Below are positions 1 to 10,403 of a DNA stretch of 43,663 nt, in pieces. The stretch is from the NCBI RefSeq assembly GCF_029953285.1, contig NZ_JASAOI010000066.1, positions 1 through 43,663 on the forward strand. Reading direction: 5' to 3'. Within the stretch, counting starts at the first letter, position 1; the number at the start of each line of letters is the position of its first letter. Below the pieces are notes generated by a model. The model was not told the origin of the DNA, did no database searches, and saw only the letters and a program-made list of their open reading frames with translations. The translations under genes were made by a program, and so were the position numbers. The stretch is from Yinghuangia seranimata (GTDB taxonomy: Bacteria > Actinomycetota > Actinomycetes > Streptomycetales > Streptomycetaceae).

Positions 1-1390
1 ACCAGCCCCCGAGCGCGCCGCCCGGCCCGGACTCCACCGCGGACACGACGTCGGTCCGCTGCCGCCGCCCGGCGCCGCCGGGCGCGATCCGCAGCGCGAA
101 CACGTGCATGTGGCCGTCGGCGGTACGCGCCAGCCCGAGCCCGGGCGCGAGCACGCCGCCCCCGGGGCCGGGGAACACCTCGGGCCGCCGCCATGTGCCG
201 CTGCCCGGCGCCGACTCGCGCCACCGGGCGATCCCGCCGTCGAGCACCGCCCACGCGGTCAGCCGCCCGTCGGGTTCGGCCGCGAGCCACGGCCCGGCCG
301 CCGGATAGCGGTAGGTCGTGCTGCGCGGCCACGGCCCGTCCATGGCCCGCCCGCCGATCTTGCGGTCGCCGCAACCGGCTTTGTCCCCGCAGTAGTTCAC
401 CCCGTCCGCCCACCCGTACGCGTCCAGCGGACCGCGCTTCGCCGCCAGCGCGCCGGGCCCGAGGTTCGCCGGCCACCGCTCGTTGTAGTAGCCGCGGTAC
501 GCGGTCACCGACACGTGCCGCCCGCCGCCGGGCCCGGCGTACTCGCGCAGCGCCTCCCACGCGAAGAGCGCCGCCGCCGTGTGGTCTTGGTGGTCCGAGT
601 GGTCCCCGAAGTCCGCGTGTTGCGGGTGCGCGGCGTCGTGTTCCTGGAGGTCCGGATCCGGGTCGAGCGTGCGCACCACGGTCGGACGCACCGCGCGGAG
701 CAGGTCGACCAGCGACCCGATCAGCCCCGCCCTTGTATAGGAGTACGGTCCGCCGGCGCGGCTGCCGTCCGGCACCAGCGTCACGAGCCGGTCGTGCCGC
801 CCGCTCCAGAGCGTCCGCAACCGCGCCCGCCCCGCGAGGGCCTTCTCCCCTTTACCGGTGTCGAGGAAGACGAGGCGCACGCGCGGCGCCGCGACGAGCG
901 TGTCGAGTTCCGCGACCGCGCCGTCCCGCAGGCGAACGCTCTGCCGGCGCCACGCCGATGCGCGGTCGCCGGTCGCCATCACGGCGTACGCGGCGCGCGC
1001 GCCGTTGTTGCGGGCGGCCGCGTAGGCGTTCGTGTCGGGCCGCGCGCCGGGGCCGTTGCGCCCGTCCGACTCGCCCGCCGTCAGATACACCGTGACCGAG
1101 CCCGCGCCCGAGGCGATGCCGCGCTCGACGTCCGGGTTCATGAAGTAGAGGTCGTCGTCCTGGTGCGCGACGACCTGTAACGCGGTCCCCGGCACCGCCG
1201 CCGCCCCGGCACCGAGTTCCGCGAGCGGCACGACGTCGCGCGCCGGCCGCGTCGGACGCAGGTGCGGGCGCACGACCACGACGGTCGCCGCCGCGACCAA
1301 CAGCGCGACCAGTACCGTGCCGACGAGGAAGCGCCGGGTGCCGGGAGGCGGGTTCACGGGCACGATTCTCGCCCGCCCGTCGTCCCACAT
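1..1390 (-). CDS. PIG-L (LmbE-like) N-acetyl-sugar deacetylase, membrane-anchored, truncated by window edge
   Basis: The frame stays open from an ATG at 1390 to the window edge, so the C-terminus is missing (at least 463 codons). A short cytoplasmic tail is followed by one hydrophobic segment at about residues 18-40, so the enzyme is probably anchored with its catalytic domain outside. The zinc-site motif reads VVAHQDDD, the family's AHPDDE with a final Asp, followed by an HSDHQDH stretch typical of the second metal motif. The region after about residue 330 resembles the propeller-like C-termini seen in some actinomycete PIG-L proteins (inferred). Codon 71 is TTA (bases 1178-1180), the rare codon read by the bldA tRNA. 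GTG codons at 1363 and 1357 are alternative starts. It diverges from galU. By family it would deacetylate an N-acetylhexosamine in a surface glycan; the substrate is unknown. Confidence 0.8.
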   Translation of the reverse strand, partial: MWDDGRARIVPVNPPPGTRRFLVGTVLVALLVAAATVVVVRPHLRPTRPARDVVPLAELGAGAAAVPGTALQVVAHQDDDLYFMNPDVERGIASGAGSVTVYLTAGESDGRNGPGARPDTNAYAAARNNGARAAYAVMATGDRASAWRRQSVRLRDGAVAELDTLVAAPRVRLVFLDTGKGEKALAGRARLRTLWSGRHDRLVTLVPDGSRAGGPYSYTRAGLIGSLVDLLRAVRPTVVRTLDPDPDLQEHDAAHPQHADFGDHSDHQDHTAAALFAWEALREYAGPGGGRHVSVTAYRGYYNERWPANLGPGALAAKRGPLDAYGWADGVNYCGDKAGCGDRKIGGRAMDGPWPRSTTYRYPAAGPWLAAEPDGRLTAWAVLDGGIARWRESAPGSGTWRRPEVFPGPGGGVLAPGLGLARTADGHMHVFALRIAPGGAGRRQRTDVVSAVESGPGGALGGW

Positions 1391-1506
1391 CGCCCATATT
1401 CGGGGCGCTTTGCCCCCGCGCCCCTTTCCGCACAGCTCCCGAGGACCCGCCGCGACGGGGCCGTTCCAGTTTTCGAACCGACTGTGGGTCGGGCACCGGG
1501 AATAAG

Positions 1507-1512
1507 TAGCAT
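1507..1512 (+). promoter_or_regulatory. Candidate galU -10 box, leaderless geometry
   Basis: TAGCAT ends six bases before the galU ATG, which would place the transcript start at or next to the start codon. No Shine-Dalgarno sequence is visible upstream and no convincing -35 was found. The geometry matches the boxes before glf, csoR and mshD in this window. Confidence 0.4.
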
Positions 1513-1518
1513 TGCCGG

Positions 1519-2439
1519 ATGTCTCCCTCCCGTCCCCGCGCCACCAAGGCGGTCATACCCGCGGCCGGTCTCGGCACGCGATTCCTTCCGGCGACCAAGG
1601 CCACGCCGAAGGAGATGCTGCCGGTCGTCGACAAGCCCGCCATCCAGTACGTCGTCGAAGAGGCCGTCGCCGCCGGACTGCGCGACGTCCTGATGGTGAC
1701 CGGCCGCAACAAGCGTGCCCTGGAAGACCACTTCGACCGCGCCCACGAGCTGGAGCTGCTGCTCGCCGAGCGCGGCGACGAGGACCGCCTGGCGCGGGTG
1801 CGGGCGTCGAGCGAACTGTGCGCGATGCACTACGTACGCCAGGGCGACCCGCTGGGCCTCGGCCACGCCGTGCTGTGTGCGCGCGCCCACGTCGGCGACA
1901 ACGCGTTCGCCGTCCTGCTCGGCGACGACCTGATGGACGAGCGCGACCCGTTGCTGTCGCGCATGCTCGACGTCCAGCAGCAGTACGGCGGCAGCGTGGT
2001 CGCGCTCATGGAGGTCGACCCCGCGCACATCCACCAGTACGGCTGCGCCGCCGTGAACCTGACCGACGAGGACGACCTGGTCCGCATCGTCGACCTGGTC
2101 GAGAAGCCCAAGGCCGAGGAGGCGCCGAGCAACCTCGCCGTCATCGGCCGCTACGTGCTCGCGCCGCAGATCTTCGACGTGCTCGCCGAGACCCGCGCCG
2201 ACGGCCGCGGCGAGATCCAGCTGACCGACGCGCTGCGCCAGCTCGCCGCGACCGGTTCCGGCGGCCCGGTGCACGGCGTGCTGTTCCGCGGCCGCCGCTA
2301 CGACACCGGCGACCGCAGCGACTACCTGCGCACCATCGTCAAGCTGGCGTGCGAACGCGACGACCTCGGCCCGGACTTCTCGTCCTGGCTGCTCGAGTAC
2401 GTGGAGAAGGAGCTGGCCCCGCGCCTGCGCGGCGCCTGA
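1519..2439 (+). CDS. galU: UTP-glucose-1-phosphate uridylyltransferase
   Basis: This cytosolic enzyme makes UDP-glucose from UTP and glucose-1-phosphate, the precursor for the GalE and Glf steps encoded just downstream. The 306-residue protein has the usual GalU length. The nucleotide-binding signature is at residues 14-35 (PAAGLGTRFLPATK followed by PKEMLP), and VEKP appears near residue 194. The ATG at 1519 gives the family's normal N-terminus. It is divergent from the PIG-L gene and convergent with galE, separated from the latter by a strong hairpin. Many actinomycetes carry galU elsewhere for general metabolism; its position here suggests it also serves this locus. Confidence 0.95.
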   Translation: MSPSRPRATKAVIPAAGLGTRFLPATKATPKEMLPVVDKPAIQYVVEEAVAAGLRDVLMVTGRNKRALEDHFDRAHELELLLAERGDEDRLARVRASSELCAMHYVRQGDPLGLGHAVLCARAHVGDNAFAVLLGDDLMDERDPLLSRMLDVQQQYGGSVVALMEVDPAHIHQYGCAAVNLTDEDDLVRIVDLVEKPKAEEAPSNLAVIGRYVLAPQIFDVLAETRADGRGEIQLTDALRQLAATGSGGPVHGVLFRGRRYDTGDRSDYLRTIVKLACERDDLGPDFSSWLLEYVEKELAPRLRGA

Positions 2440-2480
2440 CCCGGCCCCGGAAGGCACGAGCCCCGGGCGCGAAGACGACA

Positions 2481-2517
2481 GAAGGCGGGGCGGACCGAGG
2501 AGGTCCGCCCCGCCTTC
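2481..2517. terminator. Bidirectional terminator between galU and galE
   Basis: A perfect 16-bp inverted repeat (2481-2496 with 2502-2517) surrounds a 5-base loop. It lies between the convergent stop codons of galU and galE and has no strong U-tract, as is usual in high-GC actinomycetes. Confidence 0.85.
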
Positions 2518-2551
2518 GTCGTCGTACCGCGAAGCGGCCGCGGCGCCCGGC

Positions 2552-3517
2552 TCAGTGCCGGCGCTGCCAGCCCTCCCACGCCGAGGACACCATGTCCTCG
2601 ATGTCGTAGCGCGCCGTCCAGCCCAGCTCGTGCGCGATGCGGTCGGTGCGCCCGACCACGCAGGCCGGGTCGCCGGGCCGCCGGTCGACCACGACGGGCG
2701 GCAGGTCGGTGCGGCCGGTGACCCGGGCCACCAGGTCGATCACCTCGCGCACGGAAGTCCCGGTGCCGCGCCCGACGTTGAGGGTCAGCGCGGTCTTCGG
2801 GTCGGTCGCCAGGCGGCGCGCCGCGACGACGTGCGCGTCGGCGAGGTCCGCGACGTGGATGTAGTCGCGCACGCAGGTGCCGTCGGGCGTCGCGTAGTCG
2901 GCGCCGAACACGCGTGGCGGCTCGTCGGCGGTGAGCCGTTCGAGCACCATGGGGATCAGGTTGAAGACGCCCTCGTCGGCGAGCTCGGGGGCGGCCGCGC
3001 CGGCCACGTTGAAGTAGCGCAGCGACGCGTACGCGATCCCGTGCGCCTCCGCGGTGGTGCGGATCAGCCACTCGCCGGCCAGCTTGGTCTGGCCGTACGG
3101 GCTGAGCGGCACGCTCGGGTAGTCCTCGTCCACCAGGTCGGTGTCCGGCATGCCGTACACCGCGGCGCTGGAGGAGAACACGAAGCGCGAGACGCCGGCG
3201 TCGACGGCGGCGGCCAGCAGTATGCGCAGCCCCTCGACGTTCTGCTCGTAGTAGTAGAGCGGCCGCGCCATCGACTCGCCGACCTGCTTCTTGCCGGCGA
3301 TGTGCACGATGCCGTCGGGCCGGTGCTCGGCGAGCACGTCGTCGAGCAGCGCGCGGTCGAGGATGGTGCCGACGACCAGCGGGACCTCGTCGGGCACCCG
3401 CGACCTGGTGCCGGTCGACAGGTCGTCGAGGACGACCGCCGACTCGCCCGAGGCGAGCATCGCCCGCACCACATGGGCCCCGATGTAGCCGGCTCCGCCG
3501 GTGACTAGCCACTTCAT
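2552..3517 (-). CDS. galE: UDP-glucose 4-epimerase
   Basis: A short-chain dehydrogenase-type epimerase that interconverts UDP-glucose and UDP-galactose. The NAD-binding GGAGYIGAH is at residues 7-15, the Ser cluster at 115-117, and the catalytic pair is Tyr141 and Lys145 (YGQTK). The length of 321 residues is normal. An AGGA eight bases upstream serves the ATG; the same bases include the TAG stop of the upstream flippase gene, so the two are probably co-transcribed. Its product UDP-galactopyranose is the substrate of Glf, encoded upstream in the same leftward block, pointing to galactofuranose supply. Confidence 0.93.
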   Translation of the reverse strand: MKWLVTGGAGYIGAHVVRAMLASGESAVVLDDLSTGTRSRVPDEVPLVVGTILDRALLDDVLAEHRPDGIVHIAGKKQVGESMARPLYYYEQNVEGLRILLAAAVDAGVSRFVFSSSAAVYGMPDTDLVDEDYPSVPLSPYGQTKLAGEWLIRTTAEAHGIAYASLRYFNVAGAAAPELADEGVFNLIPMVLERLTADEPPRVFGADYATPDGTCVRDYIHVADLADAHVVAARRLATDPKTALTLNVGRGTGTSVREVIDLVARVTGRTDLPPVVVDRRPGDPACVVGRTDRIAHELGWTARYDIEDMVSSAWEGWQRRH

Positions 3518-3527
3518 CTGAGCGATC

Positions 3528-4928
3528 CTACGGTTCGGTGCGCCGAACCGCCGAGACCGCCGACTGCGCGCCCACCGATTCGGCGGTGCCGGCGCCGGTT
3601 CCCTGGGCCGTCCGTGAGCGGTCGCCGGCGGCTTCCGCGCCCTCGCCAGGGGCGGGTTCGCGCAGGTAGAGCACCAGTCCGGTGGCGGCGACCACGATGG
3701 CCAGCGCGGGGCCGACGATCTGGGCGGTGACCGCCCAGAAGACCGCGTCGCCGGGGATGAAGAGCAGTGCGAACATTCCGGCGGTGCCCGCGGTCCACGA
3801 CCACGTCACCCAGCGGTGCCGGTGCGCCGCCACCAGCGCGGGCTGCAGGACCTGCATGACCATGAGCCCGACGGTGCCGACCGCGAGCGCGGCGAGCGCG
3901 GTCCGCGAGACGTCGGCGTCGGCGCCGAAGAACACCCGCAGCACGGTCGGGCCGAGCGCCGCGGACCCGACCACGCCGAGCGCGCCGATGCCGACGAGCA
4001 CGAGCATGACGGTGGTGACGCGGGAGCGCACGGCCGCCCGGTCGTGCCGCGTGACGCTGTCGACGAGCGACGGCATCAGCATCGACTGCAGCGGGCTGAA
4101 CAGGAACAGCGGGATGCGGGTGAGCACGAACGCCTGGGCGACCGCGGCGGCCAGCTCCGCGTTGTCGTGCAGGCGCGTGTTGACGATGATGGGCGCGACG
4201 TTCGCCATCGTCTGCATGAGCAGCGACGCGCCGAGGAGCTGCAGCAGACCGACGCCGAGCACCTTCAGCGTCGGCACCGGCGGGCGGGCGCCGCCCGTGG
4301 GCGCCTCCGCGGGTTCGTCGGCGCCGTCGGTGCCCGGCCGCCAGAGCGCCAGGCAGCCGCCGATCAGCGCGAACGCGCCGCCGAAGGCGAACACCATGCA
4401 GTAGAGGACGGCGTTGGAGATCCCGGCCACGCCGAGCGCGGCCAGCGGGGCCAAACGGGTGGCGCCCTCGAGGATCAGCGTGAGCGCGTAGCCGCGGTAC
4501 TGCCGGCGGCCCGCGAGCACGCCGCGCGCCACGGCCAGCGTGCCGAACGACACGACGCAGACCAGCAGCGACGCGAGCAGCCCCCACGAGCCGTGCAGCG
4601 GGCCGGCCACCAGCACGGGGGAGACGGCGCAGACGACGACGCCCGCGACGAGCATGAGCAGCCCGGCCAGCCGGCTCATGTGCCGGATGATCGGGGACTG
4701 CTCGAAGCCCCACGCGCGGGCCTCGCTGATCGCCCGGTTGGTCTCCTGCTCGACGGGGATCGCGATGCCCGGGCCGACGATGTTGGCCATCAGGTACAGC
4801 GACGCCACCGCGCTCGCGCTCTCGGCGCTGAGCGTGCGGCCCGCCAACGCGAGCAGGTAGTACCCCGCGGCGCCGATCAGGATCAGTCCCACGGCGAGCC
4901 GTGTGGACGAATTCAGGAAGCGGCGCAT
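3528..4928 (-). CDS. Polysaccharide flippase-like multi-pass membrane protein (MOP/MviN-Wzx type)
   Basis: The 466-residue protein has about 12-14 hydrophobic segments from residue 10 to about 425 and a hydrophilic, Ala/Gly/Ser-rich C-terminal tail. The layout (paired helices, conserved charged residues near the start, as in PVEQETNRA at about residues 58-66) fits oligosaccharide flippases of the MOP superfamily. These move undecaprenyl-linked oligosaccharides across the membrane. It lies between galE and a GT2, consistent with export of a galactose- or galactofuranose-containing unit. No clear Shine-Dalgarno precedes the ATG at 4928. Sequence alone cannot separate a flippase from a related MATE-type transporter. 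Confidence 0.75.
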   Translation of the reverse strand: MRRFLNSSTRLAVGLILIGAAGYYLLALAGRTLSAESASAVASLYLMANIVGPGIAIPVEQETNRAISEARAWGFEQSPIIRHMSRLAGLLMLVAGVVVCAVSPVLVAGPLHGSWGLLASLLVCVVSFGTLAVARGVLAGRRQYRGYALTLILEGATRLAPLAALGVAGISNAVLYCMVFAFGGAFALIGGCLALWRPGTDGADEPAEAPTGGARPPVPTLKVLGVGLLQLLGASLLMQTMANVAPIIVNTRLHDNAELAAAVAQAFVLTRIPLFLFSPLQSMLMPSLVDSVTRHDRAAVRSRVTTVMLVLVGIGALGVVGSAALGPTVLRVFFGADADVSRTALAALAVGTVGLMVMQVLQPALVAAHRHRWVTWSWTAGTAGMFALLFIPGDAVFWAVTAQIVGPALAIVVAATGLVLYLREPAPGEGAEAAGDRSRTAQGTGAGTAESVGAQSAVSAVRRTEP

Positions 4929-5043
4929 GCCCGAGGACTCACTTCACGAAGGCGGGCCGACGCTCGGCCGAGACGGTTGAGGCGGTGCCGACCGGCCGGA
5001 GCCGGTCGGCGTGTTCGTCGTGCGGGTCGGGCGCTGGCCCGAC

Positions 5044-5952
5044 CTACTCGGCGATGTGCTTGCTCGGGCCGAAGGTGTGCCGGGAGAGGTTCCGGACGCC
5101 TTCCTTGTGCTTGCTCTTCGCCGCGGCGGGCAGCCGGGTGAGGGCGTGCAGGCGGGACGAGACGTGGTGCCGCGCGGCCCGGCCGGCACGGCTCCAGCCG
5201 AGCGCGTCGACCTCGTCGGCGATCTGCACGAAGTAGTTGCGCTCCTCGATGAACCGGGTGCCGGCCATCGCGCGCCACGACGAGTCGCTCGCCGCGTGAC
5301 GGCGGTACTGGAAGCACACCGTCTCGTCGATGACCATGTCCTCGCCGCGCATGATGAGGTCCATCACGAGCGCGAGGTCCTGCACGACGTCGAGGCCCTC
5401 CCGGAAGCCGACCTCCTTGATGGCGTCGGTACGCCACGCGAGCGACGGGAAGTACAGCCAGTTGCCGCGCAGCAGGCTGAGCGCGAGGTCCTCGCCGCCC
5501 ATGACGCGCCGGCCGTGCACCTTCGGCGCGTACAGGCGCCGCTTGGTGGAGTCGATCAGGTTCTTCGACGGCTTGTCCTCACCGTCGATGACCTGGACGC
5601 CCGGCTGGATCATGCCGACCGTCGGGAACGCGTTGTACGCGGCCTTCACCGCCGCGACGTACTTCGGCAGCATGAGGTCGTCGGCGCCCATGATGACCGT
5701 CAGGTCGTACTCGGCCATGCCGACGCACTTCTGGTAGTTCCGGTTCGCACCGAGGTTGGTCTCGTTGCGGAAGTACCGGATCCGCTTGTCCTGGAGGGAC
5801 TCGAACCAACCCGGGATGCTCTCGTCGGGGTAGCCGTCGTCAACGACAGTCAGCCGCCAGTCGGGGTCGGTCTGCGCGATGATGCTTCGCACGGTGGCCT
5901 GCATCAGGCCAACGTCCCCGTAGTACGGCAGCATGATGTCGATGGTCGGCAT
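5044..5952 (-). CDS. Family 2 glycosyltransferase
   Basis: A GT-A fold enzyme of 302 residues that would transfer a sugar from a nucleotide sugar to a glycan on the cytoplasmic face. The N-terminal strand IDIMLPYYGD is followed by VVDDG at residues 36-40 and MGADD at 88-92, the metal- and nucleotide-binding Asp motifs. I chose the ATG at 5952 over the longer frame opening at 5997 because AGAAAGG lies about 11 bases upstream and MPTIDIMLPYYG is the normal family start. It lies between glf and the flippase gene in the same direction. Proximity to glf makes UDP-galactofuranose a possible donor (inference). Confidence 0.85.
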   Translation of the reverse strand: MPTIDIMLPYYGDVGLMQATVRSIIAQTDPDWRLTVVDDGYPDESIPGWFESLQDKRIRYFRNETNLGANRNYQKCVGMAEYDLTVIMGADDLMLPKYVAAVKAAYNAFPTVGMIQPGVQVIDGEDKPSKNLIDSTKRRLYAPKVHGRRVMGGEDLALSLLRGNWLYFPSLAWRTDAIKEVGFREGLDVVQDLALVMDLIMRGEDMVIDETVCFQYRRHAASDSSWRAMAGTRFIEERNYFVQIADEVDALGWSRAGRAARHHVSSRLHALTRLPAAAKSKHKEGVRNLSRHTFGPSKHIAE

Positions 5953-6024
5953 GGTGCGCGACGCCTTTCTGGAGTCACCGGTCCGCGACGAACGCATCCC
6001 GGGGTCGGGGTTCAGCCGGACAGC

Positions 6025-7701
<1,677 letters not shown>

Positions 7702-8061
7702 ATGAGACTCACTGTCCTGACCGCCATCACTGGCGTTCTCGTGTTGGCCGTCATTTTCGAGCTGCTGCGCCGTCGTCAGCTGCGCGAGAAATACGCCGTC
7801 CTGTGGATGGCCGTCGGCGTGCTGGTGCTGCCGCTCGCCTTCTTCCCGCACGCGCTGGACGATCTCGCGAGCAAGGTCGGCGTCGCGACCGGTATCAGCC
7901 TTCTGCTGTTCTCCGGTTTCGTGTTCCTGCTGCTCGTGTGCGTCCACCTCAGCTGGGAGTCGAGCCGGCTCGAGGAGGAGACGCGCACGCTTGCGGAAGA
8001 GGTCGCCCTGATACGCACCGAGCTCGCGAAGCGCGAAGAGCGGGAACCCAGCCATGATTAA
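7702..8061 (+). CDS. DUF2304 small membrane protein
   Basis: A 119-residue protein with three hydrophobic helices (about residues 4-18, 33-52 and 61-85) and a charged, predicted coiled-coil C-terminus rich in Glu and Arg. This is the DUF2304 pattern, a family commonly encoded next to GT2 enzymes of the polyprenyl-phosphate hexose synthase type. The last eight bases overlap the start of the GT2 gene, implying translational coupling. It probably acts as a membrane partner of that enzyme (inference from context). GTG at 7699 and ATG at 7702 are both possible starts; neither has a convincing Shine-Dalgarno. Confidence 0.8.
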   Translation: MRLTVLTAITGVLVLAVIFELLRRRQLREKYAVLWMAVGVLVLPLAFFPHALDDLASKVGVATGISLLLFSGFVFLLLVCVHLSWESSRLEEETRTLAEEVALIRTELAKREEREPSHD

Positions 8062-8755
8062 CGGAAAGCGCGTCCTCGTCATCGTCCCGGCGTGGGAAGA
8101 GTCGGAGTCGATAGACGCGACCGTCCGCGAGATCCGCGACGTCCTCCCCGAGGTGGACGTGCTGGTCGTCGACGACGGCTCCATGGACAACACTTCGGAG
8201 ATAGCCCGCAACGCCGGTGCGATCGTCACCCGTCTGCCGTACAACCTCGGCGTCGGCGGCGCGATGCGCCTGGGCTACCTCTACGCGAAGCAGCACGGCT
8301 ACGACGTGGCCGTCCAGATCGACGCGGACGGCCAGCACGACCCCCGTTACCTCCCCAAGCTCGTGGACCGGCTCGACGAGTCCGCGCTGGTGATCGGCGC
8401 GCGTTTCGCGGGTGAGGGCGACTACAAGGTCCGCGGGCCGCGCAAGTGGTCGATGGTGATGCTGTCGTTCGTGCTGTCGCGTCTCGCGAAGCGCAAGCTG
8501 ACCGACACGACCTCGGGCTTCCGCGCGTGCAACCGCGACCTGATCGAGCTGTTCGCCGGCTGGTACCCGGTGGAGTACCTCGGCGACACGGTCGAGACCA
8601 CGGTCCGCGTCATCCGTCTGGGCTACAAGATCGAGCAGGTTCCGGTCGCCATGCGCCCGCGTGCGGGCGGCACGCCGAGCCAGTCGCCGGTCAAGGCGAT
8701 GATCTACCTGGGCCGGGCCTTCATCACGCTTCTGCTGGCGCTCAACCGCCGGTGA
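8054..8755 (+). CDS. Family 2 glycosyltransferase, polyprenyl-phosphate mannose/glucose synthase-like
   Basis: This 233-residue protein has the compact single-domain form of dolichyl/polyprenyl-phosphate hexosyltransferases. LVVDDGS lies at residues 37-43 and the metal-binding DADGQHD at 90-96. GFRACNR near residue 156 and YLGDTVETT near 176 match the acceptor region of this group. By family it would move a hexose from a nucleotide sugar to a polyprenyl phosphate, supplying a lipid-linked donor to GT-C enzymes on the outer face. The GT-C-like protein at 10532 is a candidate user. It is coupled to the DUF2304 gene and followed by a hairpin terminator. Confidence 0.85.
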   Translation: MINGKRVLVIVPAWEESESIDATVREIRDVLPEVDVLVVDDGSMDNTSEIARNAGAIVTRLPYNLGVGGAMRLGYLYAKQHGYDVAVQIDADGQHDPRYLPKLVDRLDESALVIGARFAGEGDYKVRGPRKWSMVMLSFVLSRLAKRKLTDTTSGFRACNRDLIELFAGWYPVEYLGDTVETTVRVIRLGYKIEQVPVAMRPRAGGTPSQSPVKAMIYLGRAFITLLLALNRR

Positions 8756-8760
8756 CCGCC

Positions 8761-8799
8761 GCACAGGGCGGGTGCGCACACCGCGCGCCCGCCCTGTGC
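8761..8799 (+). terminator. Terminator after the DUF2304-GT2 pair
   Basis: Inverted repeat of 12 bp (8761-8772 with 8788-8799) with a 15-base loop that can close further with one mismatch. It starts six bases after the GT2 stop codon. Confidence 0.7.
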
Positions 8800-8938
8800 G
8801 CTGTCCGGGCGCTGTCAGGAGCGTGTGGGCGCCGCGTGCCGCGGCGCCGAACGTGCCGGTAGGTACGCTTTCGTGGCAGTTTTCGGCATTCCCGGCGGGC
8901 GCTCGCGGCGCCCGCCACCCCGGGAGAAGGGCTGTTTG

Positions 8939-10333
8939 GTGGCGGTACCCGACAACGCGCCGTCCCGGCGCCAGGTGCTGGCGGCGCTCGCGGCGGTACC
9001 GCTGGCCGGCGCGCTCGCGTCCGGCTGCTCCGACGACGGCGGTGGCGGCGACCCGCCGTTCACCGTCCCCTCGCCCGACCCCGCGCGGTCGGCCGACAAG
9101 GTGCTCAACGTCGTCGCCCACCACGACGACGACCTGCTGTTCATCAGCCCGCAGCTGGTGCGCGACCTCCAGTCGGGCGCGCACGTGCGGTCCTTGTACT
9201 TCAACGCCTCGGACTACGAGGACTACCCGAAGTACATGAAGGACCGCGAGGAGGGCATCCGGCAGGCGTACGCGATGGCGATCGGCGCCGACCCGGCCGG
9301 GTGGCGCCCGCAGCCGTACACCGCCGCCGGAGTCCAGGCGACGCTGTGGACGCTCGGCGACCGGCTGTCGGTCCTGGAGACGCGCATCCCGGACGGCTTC
9401 CGCAAGACCCCGCCCGGCGCCAAGCGGCTGTGGTACCTCTACGCCGAGAACATGCCGATCCAGACCCGGCCCGGCGACACCTTCCCCGAGCAGACCGTCG
9501 ACCGCACCTCGCTGGTGGCGTTCCTGCGCGCGGTCGTCGAGGAGTTCCGCCCCGGCGTCGTCAACACCCTCGACCCGGTCGCCGACCTGCACGGCAAGCC
9601 CGACGTCGAGGCGGGCTTCCACCAGGACCACATCGCGGTGTCGCGCCTGGTGATGCTGGCGACCGAACGGTGGGCCGGCGCGCCGAACGTCGTCTACCAC
9701 CGCGACTACACGATCGACAGCGAGAAGGACAACCTGACGAAGGAGCAGGCCGCGGCCAAGCGCGCGCTGTTCCACAAGTACACCGAGCACGACCCGGACG
9801 CCGCCAAGAACAAGGCGTACGACCCGTGGCTCAAGCGCATGTACCTGTCCGACGCGGCGTGGTGGGGCGACCTGGTCATCCCCATGCCCGCGCCGGTCGA
9901 CGGCTGGGCCCGGCCGGTCCCGGTCATCGGCCGCACCTACCGGGTCGTGAACCGCGGCACCGGGCAGGAGCTCGTGCTGCCGGCCGGCGGCGCGGCGGCC
10001 ACCCGCGCGCCCGGCGCGGACGGCCCCGACAACCGCTTCGAGCTGCGCGCCATGCGCCGCGGCTGGGCGCTCGCCGCGGGGGGCGCGGGCGGCACCGCGT
10101 GCCTGGAGGTCGCCGAGGCGGACGAGAAGGCGGGCGGCCCGGTGAAGCAGAACACCTGTGCGGTCGAGCCCTATCAGGCGATGCGGCTGCACGGCGCGGC
10201 GGACAGCGGCTACCTCGTCGTGCCCGCGCGCACCGACCTTGCGCTGACCGCGGGAGGCCCGGGCGGCGCGGTCACGCTGCAACCGCGCGGCGACGCCGCG
10301 GCACAGCGCTGGGACTTCCAACCAGTGGGCTGA
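8939..10333 (+). CDS. Secreted PIG-L deacetylase lipoprotein with ricin-type C-terminal domain
   Basis: The 464-residue protein begins with a twin-arginine signal (SRRQVL at residues 9-14) and a lipobox LASGC with Cys30, so it is probably a lipoprotein, perhaps exported folded by Tat. The PIG-L zinc motif VVAHHDDD is at residues 58-65 and FHQDHIAVS near 228 supplies the second motif. From about residue 325 onward the sequence looks like a ricin B-type beta-trefoil (RVVNRGTGQ and a closing QRWDF), a carbohydrate-binding module. GTG at 8939 is chosen because GGGAGAAGG lies eight bases upstream. It would deacetylate an N-acetylhexosamine in an extracellular glycan. It is a paralogue of the truncated gene at the left edge. 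Confidence 0.85.
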   Translation: MAVPDNAPSRRQVLAALAAVPLAGALASGCSDDGGGGDPPFTVPSPDPARSADKVLNVVAHHDDDLLFISPQLVRDLQSGAHVRSLYFNASDYEDYPKYMKDREEGIRQAYAMAIGADPAGWRPQPYTAAGVQATLWTLGDRLSVLETRIPDGFRKTPPGAKRLWYLYAENMPIQTRPGDTFPEQTVDRTSLVAFLRAVVEEFRPGVVNTLDPVADLHGKPDVEAGFHQDHIAVSRLVMLATERWAGAPNVVYHRDYTIDSEKDNLTKEQAAAKRALFHKYTEHDPDAAKNKAYDPWLKRMYLSDAAWWGDLVIPMPAPVDGWARPVPVIGRTYRVVNRGTGQELVLPAGGAAATRAPGADGPDNRFELRAMRRGWALAAGGAGGTACLEVAEADEKAGGPVKQNTCAVEPYQAMRLHGAADSGYLVVPARTDLALTAGGPGGAVTLQPRGDAAAQRWDFQPVG

Positions 10334-10382
10334 CCTGCGGTGGACGCCGCCCCGCGAAGGCGGGCGGCGCAGGGGCGCGCGA

Positions 10383-10403
10383 TAGGATTCCGCGGGATCC
10401 CGC
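10383..10403 (+). promoter_or_regulatory. Candidate -10 box with adjoining 12-bp palindrome
   Basis: TAGGAT at 10383-10388 is close to the vegetative -10 consensus. It is followed at the expected start site by the perfect palindrome GCGGGATCCCGC (10392-10403), a possible operator. It lies about 130-150 bases upstream of the membrane protein gene. No -35 is recognised. Confidence 0.3.
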
